Of a DNA stretch of 64,000 nt, positions 35,956 to 47,900 are shown piece by piece (positions within the stretch are counted from its first letter, which is position 1; every line of letters starts with the position of its first letter). The position numbers were made by a program, and so were the translations under genes. Source of the stretch: Coriolopsis trogii (lineage: Eukaryota > Basidiomycota > Agaricomycetes > Polyporales > Polyporaceae); NCBI GenBank assembly GCA_020543525.1, contig JAHYIO010000037.1, positions 434,001-498,000 of the forward strand. The letters run 5' to 3'. The notes beneath the pieces were generated by a model. The model was not told where the DNA came from and ran no database searches. It was given only the letters and a program-made list of their open reading frames with translations.

Positions 35956-36694
35956 ATGTCCGTCCAGCACAAGATCTTCCGCACGGCCAACGCGCCCAGG
36001 ACTGCCCCCGATGAAACCGAGACTGCCGTCGCGCAGGCAATCATCGATCTCGAGAACAGCGCGCCCGAGCTCAAGGCTGAGCTCCGGCCCCTCCAAATCT
36101 CTGCTGCCCGTGAAGTCGATGTTCGCGGTGGCAAGAAAGCTATTGTTATCTTCGTCCCTGTTCCTCAGTTGAAGGCGTTCCACAAGGTTCAGCAGAGGTA
36201 TGTGTTATATTCAGGCAGATTATGCGAATGTCGCGCGGCTGGAGGAAATACGGAGGGTTGACCACGGCTGCCGATCCCACAGGCTGACACGGGAACTCGA
36301 GAAGAAGTTCTCTGACCGGCACGTCGTATTCGTTGCGCAGCGTCGGATGCTCCGCAAGCCTACCCGGACGTCCCGCGTACAGCAGAAGCGTCCCCGGAGC
36401 CGCACCCTCACCAACGTCCACGAGAAGATCCTCGAGGACCTCGTGTTCCCTACGGAGATTGTTGGCAAGCGCACGCGGGTGGCCGTTGACGGCTCAAAAC
36501 TCCTCAAGGTGTAAGTCGCCGAGTTACGTGTTATTGTCTAACTGGGTGACCGCTCACATGTGTGGATACGCAGTTTCCTTGACTCTAAGGACGCTACGTC
36601 ATTGGAGTACAAGCTTGACTCGTTCTCGTCTGTCTACCGTCGCCTGACAGGAAAGGATGTTGTGTTCGAGTTCCCGGTGCAGGCGCAGGAGTAG
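35956..36694 (+). CDS. RPS7: 40S ribosomal protein S7 (eS7)
   Basis: Three exons (35956-36197, 36283-36510, 36574-36694) join in frame to 196 aa, the family size. Motifs: [66 protein letters not shown], then [25 protein letters not shown] and [14 protein letters not shown]. This is a structural component of the small cytosolic ribosomal subunit. Codon use is strongly biased to C-ending codons, consistent with high expression. Confidence 0.96.
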
Positions 36695-37135
36695 AGGACC
36701 GTCGCACTGCCTGGGCGTTATGGGTGTATAGCACTATGTGATTTACTGTCTGAGACGATACAAAATATGCGCGCATGCCCCTCTTCATGCGACCCATCTC
36801 GAACTAGAGCGCGGCCGATCCGGAGAGACTGACAGCAGCGGCAGGGTGAGACTGTGCGCCTACGCCACTCGGCCACAGAAAGGAAGAGAGTGAGTGTGTG
36901 AGCAGTGCCACCCGTAGCGAGCGCCCAGGACCGCACCGAGAGCCGAGCGATAGGCGCACGTGTCTGTTGTGGTTCTCCATCGCAAACGGCTCAATAGAGC
37001 AAGGGGCTCTCCTTCGCCTCCCCCGACCATTCCGTTATCCCTCCCTCTTCTCGGCCACACTCTCCTCCACCTTCCCCCCACCCACCACCCGCGACTGCGG
37101 CCCCAATCTCCCTCGCTTCCCGGTCTCTCTGAACG
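36695..37135. other. intergenic region eS7 to Rab-like gene
   Basis: 441 bp; pyrimidine-rich just before the ATG at 37136 (CCTCCC/CACCTTCCC stretches). No coding signal is seen. Confidence 0.5.
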
Positions 37136-38547
37136 ATGATGGCGGAATATCCTCGTATGGACCCGTACCGGAGGGCTAGATACGACCAGGGGGTCGATGC
37201 GAAGATTGTTATTATGGGCAACACAGGTCCGTATCTCACCCCGCCCCGTATCGCGCATAGACAGCGTTCTTCCCCACTATCGAGCGGTACTCGCTGACAC
37301 GTCGCGCAGGTGTTGGCAAGACCAGCCTTCTACACAGATATACCCAGGGAAAGTTCGATCCCAAGAACACCACCTCTACTACAGGCGCGTTCTTCGTCAC
37401 CAAGAAGGTCACCGTCGATGGCACCAAGGTCAGACTGCAGCTGTGGGATACAGCTGGCCAGGAGCGTTTTCGCAGTATGGTACGTCTTCTTGTTCGCAAC
37501 CGTCGTTCAGCCTGTCCTCAACAAACGCCCGTGTGGCCAGGCACCGATGTACTACCGCGGCGCGAACGCTGCTCTTTTGTTGTATGATATCACGAACGCG
37601 TCCAGCTTCGAGGACGTCCGTGGATGGCTAGAAGGTGAGTACCATGCGTGATTGTGGTTTCCGATGGACGCGTCCGGATGTGTTTCCATCTGACATCGCA
37701 ACAACTCTGCTCGTAGAACTGAAGAAGAATTGCTCTCCTGACTTGATTATCTACATCGTCGGCGCAAAGGCCGACCTACAACATCACCGACAGGTCACCT
37801 CCGACCTCGCCCGCCTCTCCTTGCACACTTGGTTTCCACCACCGCGTCCGCCAACGCCTCCCCCAGCGCCCGCCGCAGCCCCCTCCACGTTTTCCTACAT
37901 CCGTCCGCGTTTCACGTCTTTCACGAGCATCCGGTCAGTGCCCGCATTAACATCGCCCAAGCCGTTATCACCACCTCCCGAAATGGAGGAGCCAGCTGCC
38001 TTTAACGACCCGCGCCCATCCGCTATCAAGCGCTCCAATACGTCCGCTTACACTCGTCCTCGTGCCAAGAGTGGGGATCTTCTACTACCTCGATCCAACT
38101 CCACCAGCGCCAGTTCAAGACCATCACCTTCACGGCTGGCATTCCGACCAGGAGGTTGGAACGAGATCGGAGACGGCAGCAGTAATAGCTTACCGGAAGA
38201 CGATGACGAGGCCGAAACTGGTGAAGACCAGGAATGGGGACTGCGGAAAGGGATGGAGTTGTTCGAGGTTTCCGCAAAGGATGACTTCGGTAAGCTGTTG
38301 TTTCCCCGGCTTCACGTGAAGTTCGCTGAACATACAAATTATTGTCGCAGGTATCCAACATCTCTTCGATAGCCTCATCGACGCTATCATCCAGAAAAAG
38401 GACAAAATTGAACGCGAAAACGAGGTCAAGCGACGCGATAGTGTCATGCTCTCGACTCCGGTCTGGGCAGATCAGGCAGACCAGGAGGAAGCCCGCGAAA
38501 AGGCCCGAGTGGCCTCGGGATCGTCCTGGAGTTGCTGTCAGACATAG
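37136..38547 (+). CDS. Rab/Ypt-type small GTPase with large insertion between G4 and G5
   Basis: Five exons (37136-37226, 37310-37479, 37541-37634, 37717-38289, 38351-38547) join in frame to 374 aa, against about 200-220 aa for a typical Rab. P-loop GNTGVGKT is at 28-35, switch I TTSTTGAFF near 51-59, WDTAGQERFR at 76-85, and the G4 block reads VGAKADL at 133-139 (the usual NKxD Asn is Ala). G5 EVSAKDD is only reached at about 302. The roughly 160 residues between G4 and G5 contain a Pro/Ser/Thr-rich, then acidic, low-complexity insertion. The tail ends SCCQT, a Cys-Cys prenylation-type signal. It resembles the Rab5/21/22 endosomal branch, but assignment is uncertain. Confidence 0.82.
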
Positions 38548-39059
38548 CAGCAATGTTTTCTTGTCTTGGACGTTGTCCCTGCCCTCCCTGCTCTCGCTCA
38601 TGTCCCCTGCGCCTGGCCGCTTGGCTGCTCACACTGATCTTTCACTTTATGACACTATGTTATTACATTTGTAACGCACCTTATGACCCATGACCTTCTA
38701 TTTACACATCTCCTCTCCTCTTGCCTCCACACGATATCCCGGCTCTCAGCTTGTCTACGCAGTGTCTCATGTCTGTTCCTCTCAGTATCGCTTTTCATTG
38801 CATATCGTATTGTACATACAACGTCCATAGTGATACAGATTCTTCCCATGGCTTTCGTAGCACGTTCATGAAATGCAATACCTCTGTTGCTGCTCTCGAC
38901 ACCATCGTTCGGACCCTGGTGCTGATGGTTGGCCACAGTGTGCCCGAATAGGCAGGTGTAGAGTACCGCCCATATCATCCGCCTGTCTGCAGTCTGCACG
39001 CGCTCCTCCATCTGCTCCCCTCTCTCCCTCTCCGCTCGCAGCAAGCAGCCCACCTCCCG
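38548..39059. other. intergenic region Rab-like to AMMECR1
   Basis: 512 bp, no supported gene. It probably holds the Rab-like 3' UTR and the AMMECR1 promoter; CT-rich from 38990. Confidence 0.5.
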
Positions 39060-40064
39060 ATGCCGTCCCACGAGCCTGAGCTGCACAAAGCCATCGGAGA
39101 CGAGGCCGAGCAGGGCTGCCTCCCGGAACACTGCTACCACTCCTTCGACGCCCTCTTCTGTGCGCTCACATCCAAGAAGCCAGTCCCGCCACAGTTCCCC
39201 AACGGCAAATAGTACGTGCACCGTCCACGGACGGGTCCTGTGAGCTGAAAACAGGTGCTCGTGTGCTCGTCCTCGCACGGCTCTCCTACCGCACAGTCCC
39301 CTCTTCGTCACCTGGAACACGCGGTCCTCGCGCCCCGGGCGTCCGCCCAGGCTCCGGGGGTGCATCGGCACGTTTGAGCCACAGCCGCTCCAGGAGGGGT
39401 TGGCCGAATACGCACTCATCAGCGCGTTCCGCGACTCTAGGTTCAAGAAGATCGAGGAGTGGGAGCTCGAGACACTCGAGTGCTCGTGCGTGCCCCCTTT
39501 CGTCCGCCGGTTGTACTGACTGATGTGCCTCCGTGCTCCGTGACCCCGCGAATGGCCATCTATACGCCGTCGGGACCTTCTATCGCTTCGCGTACGCTCC
39601 CTCTACCCCCTTCATCCTATCATTGCGCGTTCGGTGGGGCGACATACTACGCACGACATACGCACAGGGTATCGCTTCTGACAGACTTTGAGGACGCAGA
39701 GTCCTACCTAGATTGGGAGGTCGGCGTGCACGGGATCTACATCTCCTTCCCGCACCCGTCCCTCATCCCGATCGCCCCCTCGCCTTCGTCCGCGCCGTCC
39801 CCGCTCTCGTCCTCGTCCGCGCTCCCGACGCGCAGCACACTCAAGCACTCCTTCACTGCGACCTACCTCCCCCACGTCGCAGAGGAGCAGGGCTGGGACA
39901 AGCTCGAGACCGTAGACAGCGCCATCCGCAAGGCCGGCTGGAACGGGCGCATCTCCGAGGACCTCAGGCGCGCCGTCAAGGTCCGTCGGTACCAATCCCG
40001 GGCCTGCTCCGTCACCTGGGAGGAGTACGTTCAGTGGAGGACGGCGAATGGGGGATCCATGTAG
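39060..40064 (+). CDS. AMMECR1-domain protein
   Basis: Three exons (39060-39211, 39297-39485, 39668-40064) join in frame to 245 aa. The start is followed by HCYHSFDALFCAL, then PLFVTWNT and the invariant LRGCIGTF motif of AMMECR1 proteins. Later come LAEYALISAFRDSRFKKIEEWELETLECSVSLLTDFE, DWEVGVHGIYI and TYLPHVAEEQGWDKLETVDSAIRKAGW. The family is conserved from archaea to human and has no settled biochemical function. A Ser/Pro-rich loop is inserted after the GIYISF strand. Intron 2 is unusually long for the window (182 bp). Confidence 0.9.
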
Positions 40065-40306
40065 TCATAGAGTTACACAGTACGAGGGCTGCTCCCGGTG
40101 ATCCGGTGTCCTCGTGAACTCGGACTTGGACCTTTGAGTTCTCGCACCCGCATCAGAGTAGAGGTACCTCATGGGACTTCTCGCGTTACCAGTCGGAATC
40201 CTCACGTAGAGTGAACAAGGGTGTGTACCATAGGCTACTATTCGATTAGGAGCATTCAGCATAACGTATATATTCACAAAGCACAGACGTTGTCGCCATG
40301 AGCCAC

Positions 40307-42130
40307 TCATGAACCTCTAGGCCGGCCATCCCTGCGCGCCCGAAGCTGTTTGAAGTACACCTCGTCGAACTCGTCCGCGTAGATCTTCTTCCGTAACTGA
40401 TGCACCCTCCCGTCCCACCACACGCCATATCTACCCGACAGCCTCTCCCACACCTTCCGGAGGATCTCACGGTTGTATCCACTGGTTATCGCGTAGGCGA
40501 CGAGCAGCCAGTACACTGTCCGGCTGTTCGGCTTCGCGTCCTGTGGCAGCTCGACGAAGTGTTCAAAGAGGGTGTGGAGCTGCCCGAGGGTCCAAACTGT
40601 CGACTGCCGGACGCCGCGCGCTCCGTGCCAAGTCGTGCTCGAGGAGTGGGAGGGAAGCTCTGCGTGCCGTGCGAAGCCCAGGAAGAGGGCGCGGAAGACG
40701 GGGAGAACAGGGTTGGGAACGACGGGACCCGAAATAACGGCGTCCATGTCCTCAAGGGGTCCGGTGACGGGCTGCGGAGAGGTCATCATGTCCTCGAACA
40801 CATCGAGGGCACGGTAGAGCTGTCCGTGATAAGCATATGTTTGGACAAGCGTGTAGTATGTGACCGCGTCCGGTTGGAGCCCAGCAGAAATGGTGATACC
40901 CTCTAGGTCATCGAGCTCCTGTTTGGCGCTCCGTATATCGTTTTCCAAGTCCGGATCCTGCGACGGAAAGAGTCGATGTCGTAGTACCTTGTAGATGGAA
41001 GCGGATATGTTGAGGCGACCGTTGCGAGCGTACGCCCATATGCATGCATTGAGACCGTCCATGCCAAGCTCCATTCCCTCGTTAGCCATACGGGACAGCA
41101 CCGACCGCACGCCAGTCAGATATCCTCTACGAGCGTGGAAGCGGATGTAAGCAAGGTACGTGATGCGATTCGGAGGCACACCAGAGGAGACAAGCATTTG
41201 CTCGGCGCTCGCCACTATCGTTGGATTGAGTGTGCGTCCGGCGATGTTGAGTAGCGTAGTGTAGGTCACGATATCTGGCTTGACAGGCTGAGAGGTTACG
41301 CGGGCTTGGTCTTCGAAGCTGACGAAAAGGTCGTCGGAAAGCGATGATCCAGGAGCACGATTGGCCACCATGTCCTGGTAGATGCTGAGCGCGGAGGAGT
41401 AATCTTCTAGTCTCGTCTTCCTCCAACCCCTCCCAGCACACTCCATCAAAGCGTTCCACTCCCATAGTCGAACCTGGCCACCCGAGTAGTAGATTGTGTT
41501 GAGCACGGCGAGTAGCCTGTGAAAGATTCTTTGGGTGCGGGTCTTGTGAGGCGGCTGCCATTTGCTACGGGCGACGAGGAGAGCAACAAAGCCGTGAAGA
41601 TATTTTTGGGGTATGATGTGCTTCACGTGAGCGGGACGGACAGAAATGAGCTCTTGATATATCTTCCAAGCTTCGTCAACGTCGGTCGCGTGGGCGAGCA
41701 TTTCGTATAACGGCTGGCGACGGCAGTGCTCGATGTAAGCCAGGTCGGCTGGGGTACCTGGCCTCACCTTGAGTTTCTGAGGAAACCCGGAATGGGGCGC
41801 GAGGACGGGGGTCACGGGCCGTGTATTGTCGTAGGAATCACAAGGTGTCGTAGCTTGCGGCTCCGTCTCAGTGGACGACGTATCCTCCGTGGGGGTGGGT
41901 AAGGTAGCGGGAGGTCGAGTGGGAGAGGAAAGCTCGAGGGAGGGTCTGACCACCGGTACCTTCTCTGCCAACCGAATCTTTGTTGTTGAATGGGGACGCG
42001 GGATACCATGGACCAGCAGCACAACGTCACGACCGAGCTGCTTGTGCAAATACCGGTGACGTTGGAGGAGTGAGAAGCGTATGATCCCATGAGTGAACGT
42101 GAGGCCCGGAGAGGACGCTCTCAGCATCAA
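40307..42130 (-). CDS. mitochondrial-type PPR protein, single exon
   Basis: 607 aa in one exon. The N-terminus (MMLRASSPGLTFTHGIIRFSLLQRHRYLHKQLGR) is basic with no acids, a likely mitochondrial presequence. A disordered Thr/Pro/Ser stretch follows to about residue 115, then helical repeats with PPR signatures: PDIVTYTTLLNIAGRTLN, PNRITYLAYIRFHARRGYLTGVRSVLSRM, GLNACIWAYARNGRLNISASIYKVL and PDAVTYYTLVQTYAYHGQLYRALDVFEDM. Expected to bind mitochondrial RNA; target unknown. It is not a close copy of the other PPR gene in the window. Confidence 0.82.
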   Translation of the reverse strand: MMLRASSPGLTFTHGIIRFSLLQRHRYLHKQLGRDVVLLVHGIPRPHSTTKIRLAEKVPVVRPSLELSSPTRPPATLPTPTEDTSSTETEPQATTPCDSYDNTRPVTPVLAPHSGFPQKLKVRPGTPADLAYIEHCRRQPLYEMLAHATDVDEAWKIYQELISVRPAHVKHIIPQKYLHGFVALLVARSKWQPPHKTRTQRIFHRLLAVLNTIYYSGGQVRLWEWNALMECAGRGWRKTRLEDYSSALSIYQDMVANRAPGSSLSDDLFVSFEDQARVTSQPVKPDIVTYTTLLNIAGRTLNPTIVASAEQMLVSSGVPPNRITYLAYIRFHARRGYLTGVRSVLSRMANEGMELGMDGLNACIWAYARNGRLNISASIYKVLRHRLFPSQDPDLENDIRSAKQELDDLEGITISAGLQPDAVTYYTLVQTYAYHGQLYRALDVFEDMMTSPQPVTGPLEDMDAVISGPVVPNPVLPVFRALFLGFARHAELPSHSSSTTWHGARGVRQSTVWTLGQLHTLFEHFVELPQDAKPNSRTVYWLLVAYAITSGYNREILRKVWERLSGRYGVWWDGRVHQLRKKIYADEFDEVYFKQLRARRDGRPRGS

Positions 42131-42716
42131 TGCAATGAGCAGTCATCCTAGAACACAGGTCTCAGAATGAATAGAAGGCATCATTGACTGTAGGAACTCA
42201 CCGCGACACAACAAACCAACACCACCAAGTCTACAGACGCGGTGACGCGCCAGCGTGCAGGAGCTGAACACCTCCGGGCTAGCAAGACATTAGGGTCAGG
42301 TTGCAAGTAGGAGAAGAGCGTAGCTCACCGTGTGCAGCGCGTAGCGTCCAGACAGGCGTGTTTGACTAGTCCAGCGATGATGGACGTATGGTCGAGAACG
42401 AGCCCTACCACGCTGCCAGCGTCTCTCATTTTCGTGCTGTGGGCGCTTCTCAATGCACTCATCCTGATTGGTCACAGCTCATTACGCTCAGCGGCACCCA
42501 TCCGTGCCGTGGACACCCTCGCCGGATTCCTCGCCACCCCGACTCGCAAGACATTCACTCATGAGATCATGCAGTCGGCACACAGAGAAGAAGATGATGT
42601 ACAACCGCAGATGCTGCATATCCGGAAGGTGTATCATGTCATGGTGTGGCAATACAAAGCATAGCGTGGGTGATACAGCATAGCGGTAGAGAGCGTATAT
42701 AGTAAGTAGAGGCAAC
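42131..42716. other. intergenic region, second PPR gene to uL3
   Basis: 586 bp between the PPR start and the uL3 stop. A 110-codon plus-strand frame (42332-42664) has one hydrophobic stretch but no recognised domain or intron logic; I do not call it. Confidence 0.45.
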
Positions 42717-44224
42717 TCAAGCCCGGGCCTTGAGCGTTCCCAAGAACGAGGCCTTTTCTTCGAAGGTCTGGAACGCACCGTGCTGTTGTCCAAGAACGTG
42801 AGAACCAAGCGACGGGCGAATGATAGGGGGTTTCACTTACACCGAATTTCGAGGACGTGTCGATGAATTTGAGCTGCACCTTCTCGAGGTCCCGACGGGA
42901 GGTGTGGACCATGAGCGACTTGCGGATGGTAATGACACGCTTCTTCGTTCCCGGGACGGAGCCTTTCAGCATGAGGTAATCGTTCTTGACGATACCGTAG
43001 TGGGGGAAGCCACCCATGGGCGTAATGGTCTTCTTCGTGATGTCGTGCTCAGTAGACGCGTTGGCCTCATCGGTGCCACTGCCGATACGGTAGATCTTCT
43101 TGTTGAGCTCCGTACGATGGTGGTAACCGTCTACAAGCGAACATAAGCGCCATTGGAATATAAGAGGAGGTGAAAGACGTACTTTGACCAGCACGAGCGA
43201 CGGAGAACATGACCTTGGAAGGATGCCATGCACCGATACAAGCAACCTTGCGGAGACCCTTGTGCGTCTTGCGAGGAAGCTTCTTGGTACCCCAACGGTG
43301 GGTGACGCCCTCGAAACCGTGACCCTTCGTAACTGCGATGACATCCACAACCTCATCCTGCTCGAAGACAGTGCTGACTTCTACGGGCTTCTCGAATAGG
43401 CCGTGCGCGAACTCGACCTTGTCGGCAATCGAACCACCGTTAACCTGGATCTCCATGAGGTGGGCCTTCTTCTGGGAAAGGCCAGTCTTGCGAATCTGGG
43501 TGTGCGCAAGGACACGGACGACAGTGCAGTACTTGCGAATACGCTCGAGCTCACGAGCAATGGACTTGCCACCATCCTCAGCGTGCTTCTTCGCGTAGCG
43601 GGTAAAGGCCTTCTTCTTGGAGCGGTACCAGTTCTTGTAGAACCGACGCTTGAGCTCGTCGGAGAGATGGGAAGCCCAGACAGTGGTAAGGGTACGCAGA
43701 CCACGGGGAGTCTCGACGTAGCCAACAACACCGACGACAATCAGTGGGGGCGTCTCGATGATTGTGACTGCCTCCACAACCTCGCGCTTGTGCATCTCTA
43801 AAGGGCACGTTTGGCATCACTCCACAAGCCATATATTTACAGGACTCACTGGAACCGGGACGATCGAGATCACGAACAACGTGCGTCATACCCGCCTTGT
43901 AGCCCATAACGGCCGTCAAGTGAACAGGCTTCTTGGGGTCATCCTGATACACGCATTCCAGATTCGTATCTCCATTCTCGCAGAGTCATCTAGGAGAACG
44001 TACCTTGGGGAACGCCTTGACCTTTCCGCGGTGGCGCGCAGCACGCTTGCGGGGCAGGAAACCAAGAGAGCCGTGACGGGGGGCTTCGTACTGGAATCCA
44101 TGGGTCGAGGTCACCATGAAATTTCCAGAGCGACTATGCAATCGTAACGAACCTTACGGTGACTTAGGGAAACATTGAGATCAGCCCAAGTATCAATGAT
44201 TTGGAAAGTCGGAGCTCACCTCAT
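42717..44224 (-). CDS. RPL3: 60S ribosomal protein L3 (uL3), with 5-nt first coding exon and 10-nt microexon
   Basis: Seven coding exons (44224-44220, 44162-44153, 44090-44004, 43943-43850, 43797-43183, 43130-42841, 42782-42717) join in frame to 388 aa, the usual uL3 length. It starts [30 protein letters not shown]; the ATG exon contributes only five bases and the next exon ten. Further blocks: [18 protein letters not shown], the W-finger region [39 protein letters not shown] and [26 protein letters not shown]. uL3 is a core large-subunit protein near the peptidyl-transferase centre. Strong codon bias makes long antisense open frames inside it. Confidence 0.95.
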
Positions 44225-44948
44225 TTTGAAGGGGGGTCTTGAGGGCGTCGGTGTCGTTGCGGACGACGTCGATAGATTCTAGCAAGGGAACCGGCTGTGG
44301 CTGGAGGTACTATACAGTACATCCAAAAAAGGCACTTGAGCGCCTGGTTTGTCGTCTGCTTCGGTCATCTTATCAGTGTAGCACAGCCACTCTGGTGACT
44401 TGAAGGAGGACGCCTGTCCTGAGGTTGGGCTGACCCTCCATGTTGTCTGAATGCATGCGCAGCTCATCAACTCGTGGCTAGACTCAAATTCATCTCTGAA
44501 CTGTGCGCTTCCATGTCTCTGTGCATTCGAGGTGAATGGAACAGGTACAACCTTTTACTAGGGTGGTTTCTTCGAGAATGTCTGGCTTTATTCGAACAGG
44601 AGGAGAGAAGTGTCGTGCTCCGTTACTTAAGGAGTCTCTACATATACCGTAAAGGATGGGTCATAAGCACGTTCGGCAGGGCCAAATGCAACGACTCGAT
44701 CACCGGCCAGTTGGGCGACCCAGTGCAGTATTAGTAGCGCTCGGGGTACCTCAATTGCCTAAAACGCGACCAGTCACAGGGGAGTCACATCATAGGCGCT
44801 CAATGTGGATGTGGCGAGGAGAGCCGCTCGTGCGTCGTCGGACACGCTCTCACCAACGAGCTCTTGGACGAGCTCTGCCGTCCATTCTCAACCCCTATCG
44901 CGGCCACAATCTACTCTCAACCCCCTCTTGGCGATATCTGCACATCCA
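44225..44948. other. divergent promoter region uL3 / Mrc1
   Basis: 724 bp between two head-to-head genes. Open frames on the plus strand run into the Mrc1 exon in other phases but show no domain. No TATA box is obvious. Confidence 0.5.
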
Positions 44949-47900
44949 ATGTCAGATTCACCCCAAATCATCCAACGACCTCGGCGAACTTACGGGTCCC
45001 GACGAGATCCACCTAAAGACACGCCTACCTATGATAATTCTTTCGACGCGGAGGGCACCATCATCGATCTTCATGAAGATCCGGATGTTTCAATCTCCTC
45101 CAGTGGTGGCTACGACATTCCACCCTCTTCAGACGCGTCTTTCGTTACAGGACACGCCGGGGACGACTCTAGTGACGACGAACCAACCGATGCCGCGGAC
45201 AGACCCCGCTTCCAGTTCGATTGGCGGAAGAAACTCGTGGAGATTGATGAGGGAGTGCATGACGAAGATATCCAGACCTCGTCTCGACGTCATGCAGACT
45301 CGCCAACACGCTCACCGTCCCGGACTGAACCAGATAAGGCTGTGGCAGACGCGTCTACTAGTGAACAACATTCTCCGAACGGCTCCCAACCCTCTTCTCC
45401 GCCTGTTCGCACTAAGGTCCCGCGACGCATAACACTCCCCCCCTCTGATCCCGAGTTTAATGCTGACAGACGTCCATCGACTCCGCAGTCTCCTACCTCA
45501 TCCCTTATGGGTACACCAGGCCCGCGGACATCGCAAACGCCACCTACATCTACGGAAGCGCTACCACATAGAGGGAAAGATAAGGGGAAGGCCTTGGAAC
45601 CTCTTCGCTTCACGCATGCTGAGAAACCAGCACTCCGTTCGAAAGCGCAGACCAAGAAGCAGGATCGCGCGAAACGTGTCAAGGTCAGCGAGTGCCACTC
45701 TGAATCACCTTCATATAATGTAACAACTAGTTCTTGTAGCCTCCGACGAAAAGAGAGGAACTGGAGATGCGGAAGAACACTATGCGTATCATCGCAGAAA
45801 TGCCGGCCGCGATCCAACCCGCACCACAGGCGGGAAGTTTCTCGTTGTCGGCTCTCCTTCAGCGGTATGCCTTTTTCACTTACCACTAAGGCATAGATAT
45901 TTCACTGACACTTCCCGCTAGCATCAAGCCGACTGGTTCATTGGCTCCTCAACCTATCTCCCGACCCGGTACGCCTCCGAACATCCCGACGTCAGATCCT
46001 ATACAATCTTCTTCACCGGCCACGATGTCCATGTCGCAGGGCTACCAAGCGTCATCACCCGAAGCTGTTGCAGCTCGAGAGCAGGTCTTCGAAGAACCTT
46101 CTTTCAAGCCCACTGGTCTGCTCGAAGAAGTCGACTTGGACTCAGACTCGGATGCGGAAGGTCTTCCCGATTTTTCCGCTCTGAACATGAAGCTACAAGC
46201 CCAAGAGGCTGAAGCCAAACGACTGGCCGATCTCCATGCTCTCAAGCTCCGTGCTGCAGAGCAGCGCAAGGTCATCGAAGATGACAGCGACAGTGACCTG
46301 GAGAACTTGGACGACCCCAAGTCTGTCGCTCACGACGCAGCCCAGGCCAGGCACGGCATGCAGCTGCGGAGGGAATTCCCGACGACTGGTTCAATGAAGC
46401 AGCTTGCCGCTGCTGGGCCCAACGTCCGCCGGGATGGCGTTCCCATAGACGCTCTGGACACCGCGTCTGTGCAACACGTACTCCGAGCCGCTGCTCAGCC
46501 CTCCTTCTTGACTTCCTCGGTAGGATCGAAACCGGTTAAGAGACCTAATCTCAGCCACAAGGACCTGAACAAGGTGCTGCTGTTGAAGGCGGCAAGACAG
46601 TCCGAGGACATCACCAAACAGAAGGAGGAAGAATGGAAGCGTCGTGGAGGGAAGATCAAGGAGCAGCCCTCTCTTGCGGACGGCGCAAAGCTCACTTTAG
46701 AACAGATCTTGGAGAAACGCCGAACACAGGCAACGCACGCCGATGTAGACGCGGAGATGGTCCACGACGATAGCGATAGCGATGAGGACTACAGGCCTGA
46801 AGGGGACGATGGCGCTGAGAATCTTGTGGACTCGGATGCAGAAAACCACCCTGGCAGCTCCATGCGCGTCGAGGCCGATCCCCAAGCTGACGACGAAGAT
46901 GACGACGAGAACCCATTCATCGAACCCCGTATTCGTCGTCGTGCTGTGGCTGCCCATTCCCGAATCGCCGTCGAGTCGGATGAAGAGGACGACGTTATTC
47001 GCCGTTCGCCGCTCAAAGCTACTCGTGGTCGCACTCCAACGCATGAGCCCACAGCTGGGGAGACCCAAGGCCCTGACCTCACGCATAGGGCCTCAGTCTC
47101 ATCCTTCAGCGAGAACACAGACGGAACACGTACAGAAGACGGCACAGACAAGGAGAACGACGCGCGATTGAGCTTTGACCGCGGTGACGACAAAGAGAAC
47201 ACCGTGATCGCCGTCCAACCTTCGTCTCAGCTATTAGGCCGCAACTTAGGATCGCTCTTCGCGTCATCTGTAGCGGCCTCGCCCTCTGGTTCCACTGGGA
47301 GAGACGCACCCGACGGTGTGCGTTCGCCACTCAAAGAGCTTCCGGCTGAAGATGATGATCCGTTCGCGTTCACGCCGGGCCCCTTGTTGAAGCTTGGACG
47401 TTCACGTGAAGACAGTGACGTTCTGGAGGCATCTCCGATGAATCTTGGTGAGGGCAGCGGACTGCAGCCCGCCTTCATGCTCTCCGCCAAAGGGAAGGGG
47501 AAAGAGCGGGCGCGCTCGAACAGTCCTTCTCCTCTGGGAGATGCTCTCGATCTCGGCGGCGGGCTCGGCGGCGGTGGAGGATTCTCGCAATTCTTCACCC
47601 AAGCAGAGGTGAGTCTGCATCCGTGCGACATCTCCGTGTAAATCTGACCGCTAGATAGAATGCTCGTGGATTTGACCAGCTGAAGGCGGCCCAAGACAAC
47701 GATGACATTTCCCTCACGATGGACAGCGGTCTCCAACCTGCTCTTGATGTCAGTAGTTCCTTCCTCAGGAAGGCTGATGAAATCTTCGAGAAGGAACAGG
47801 AGGCTATCGCGGTGCAGGAGCAAGCCAACGTTCAGAAGGAGGCAGTTCCCGAGATGTTCGTGGACGAGAACGGGTGGGTCTATGAAGCAAATTTGTTGAG

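Noticed and set aside
42332..42664. 110-codon plus-strand frame with a hydrophobic stretch between the second PPR gene and uL3
   Set aside because: No homology, no splice context and no clear promoter; one hydrophobic stretch is expected by chance.
43403..43801. 132-codon plus-strand frame antisense to uL3
   Set aside because: A typical antisense shadow of a gene with strong codon bias.
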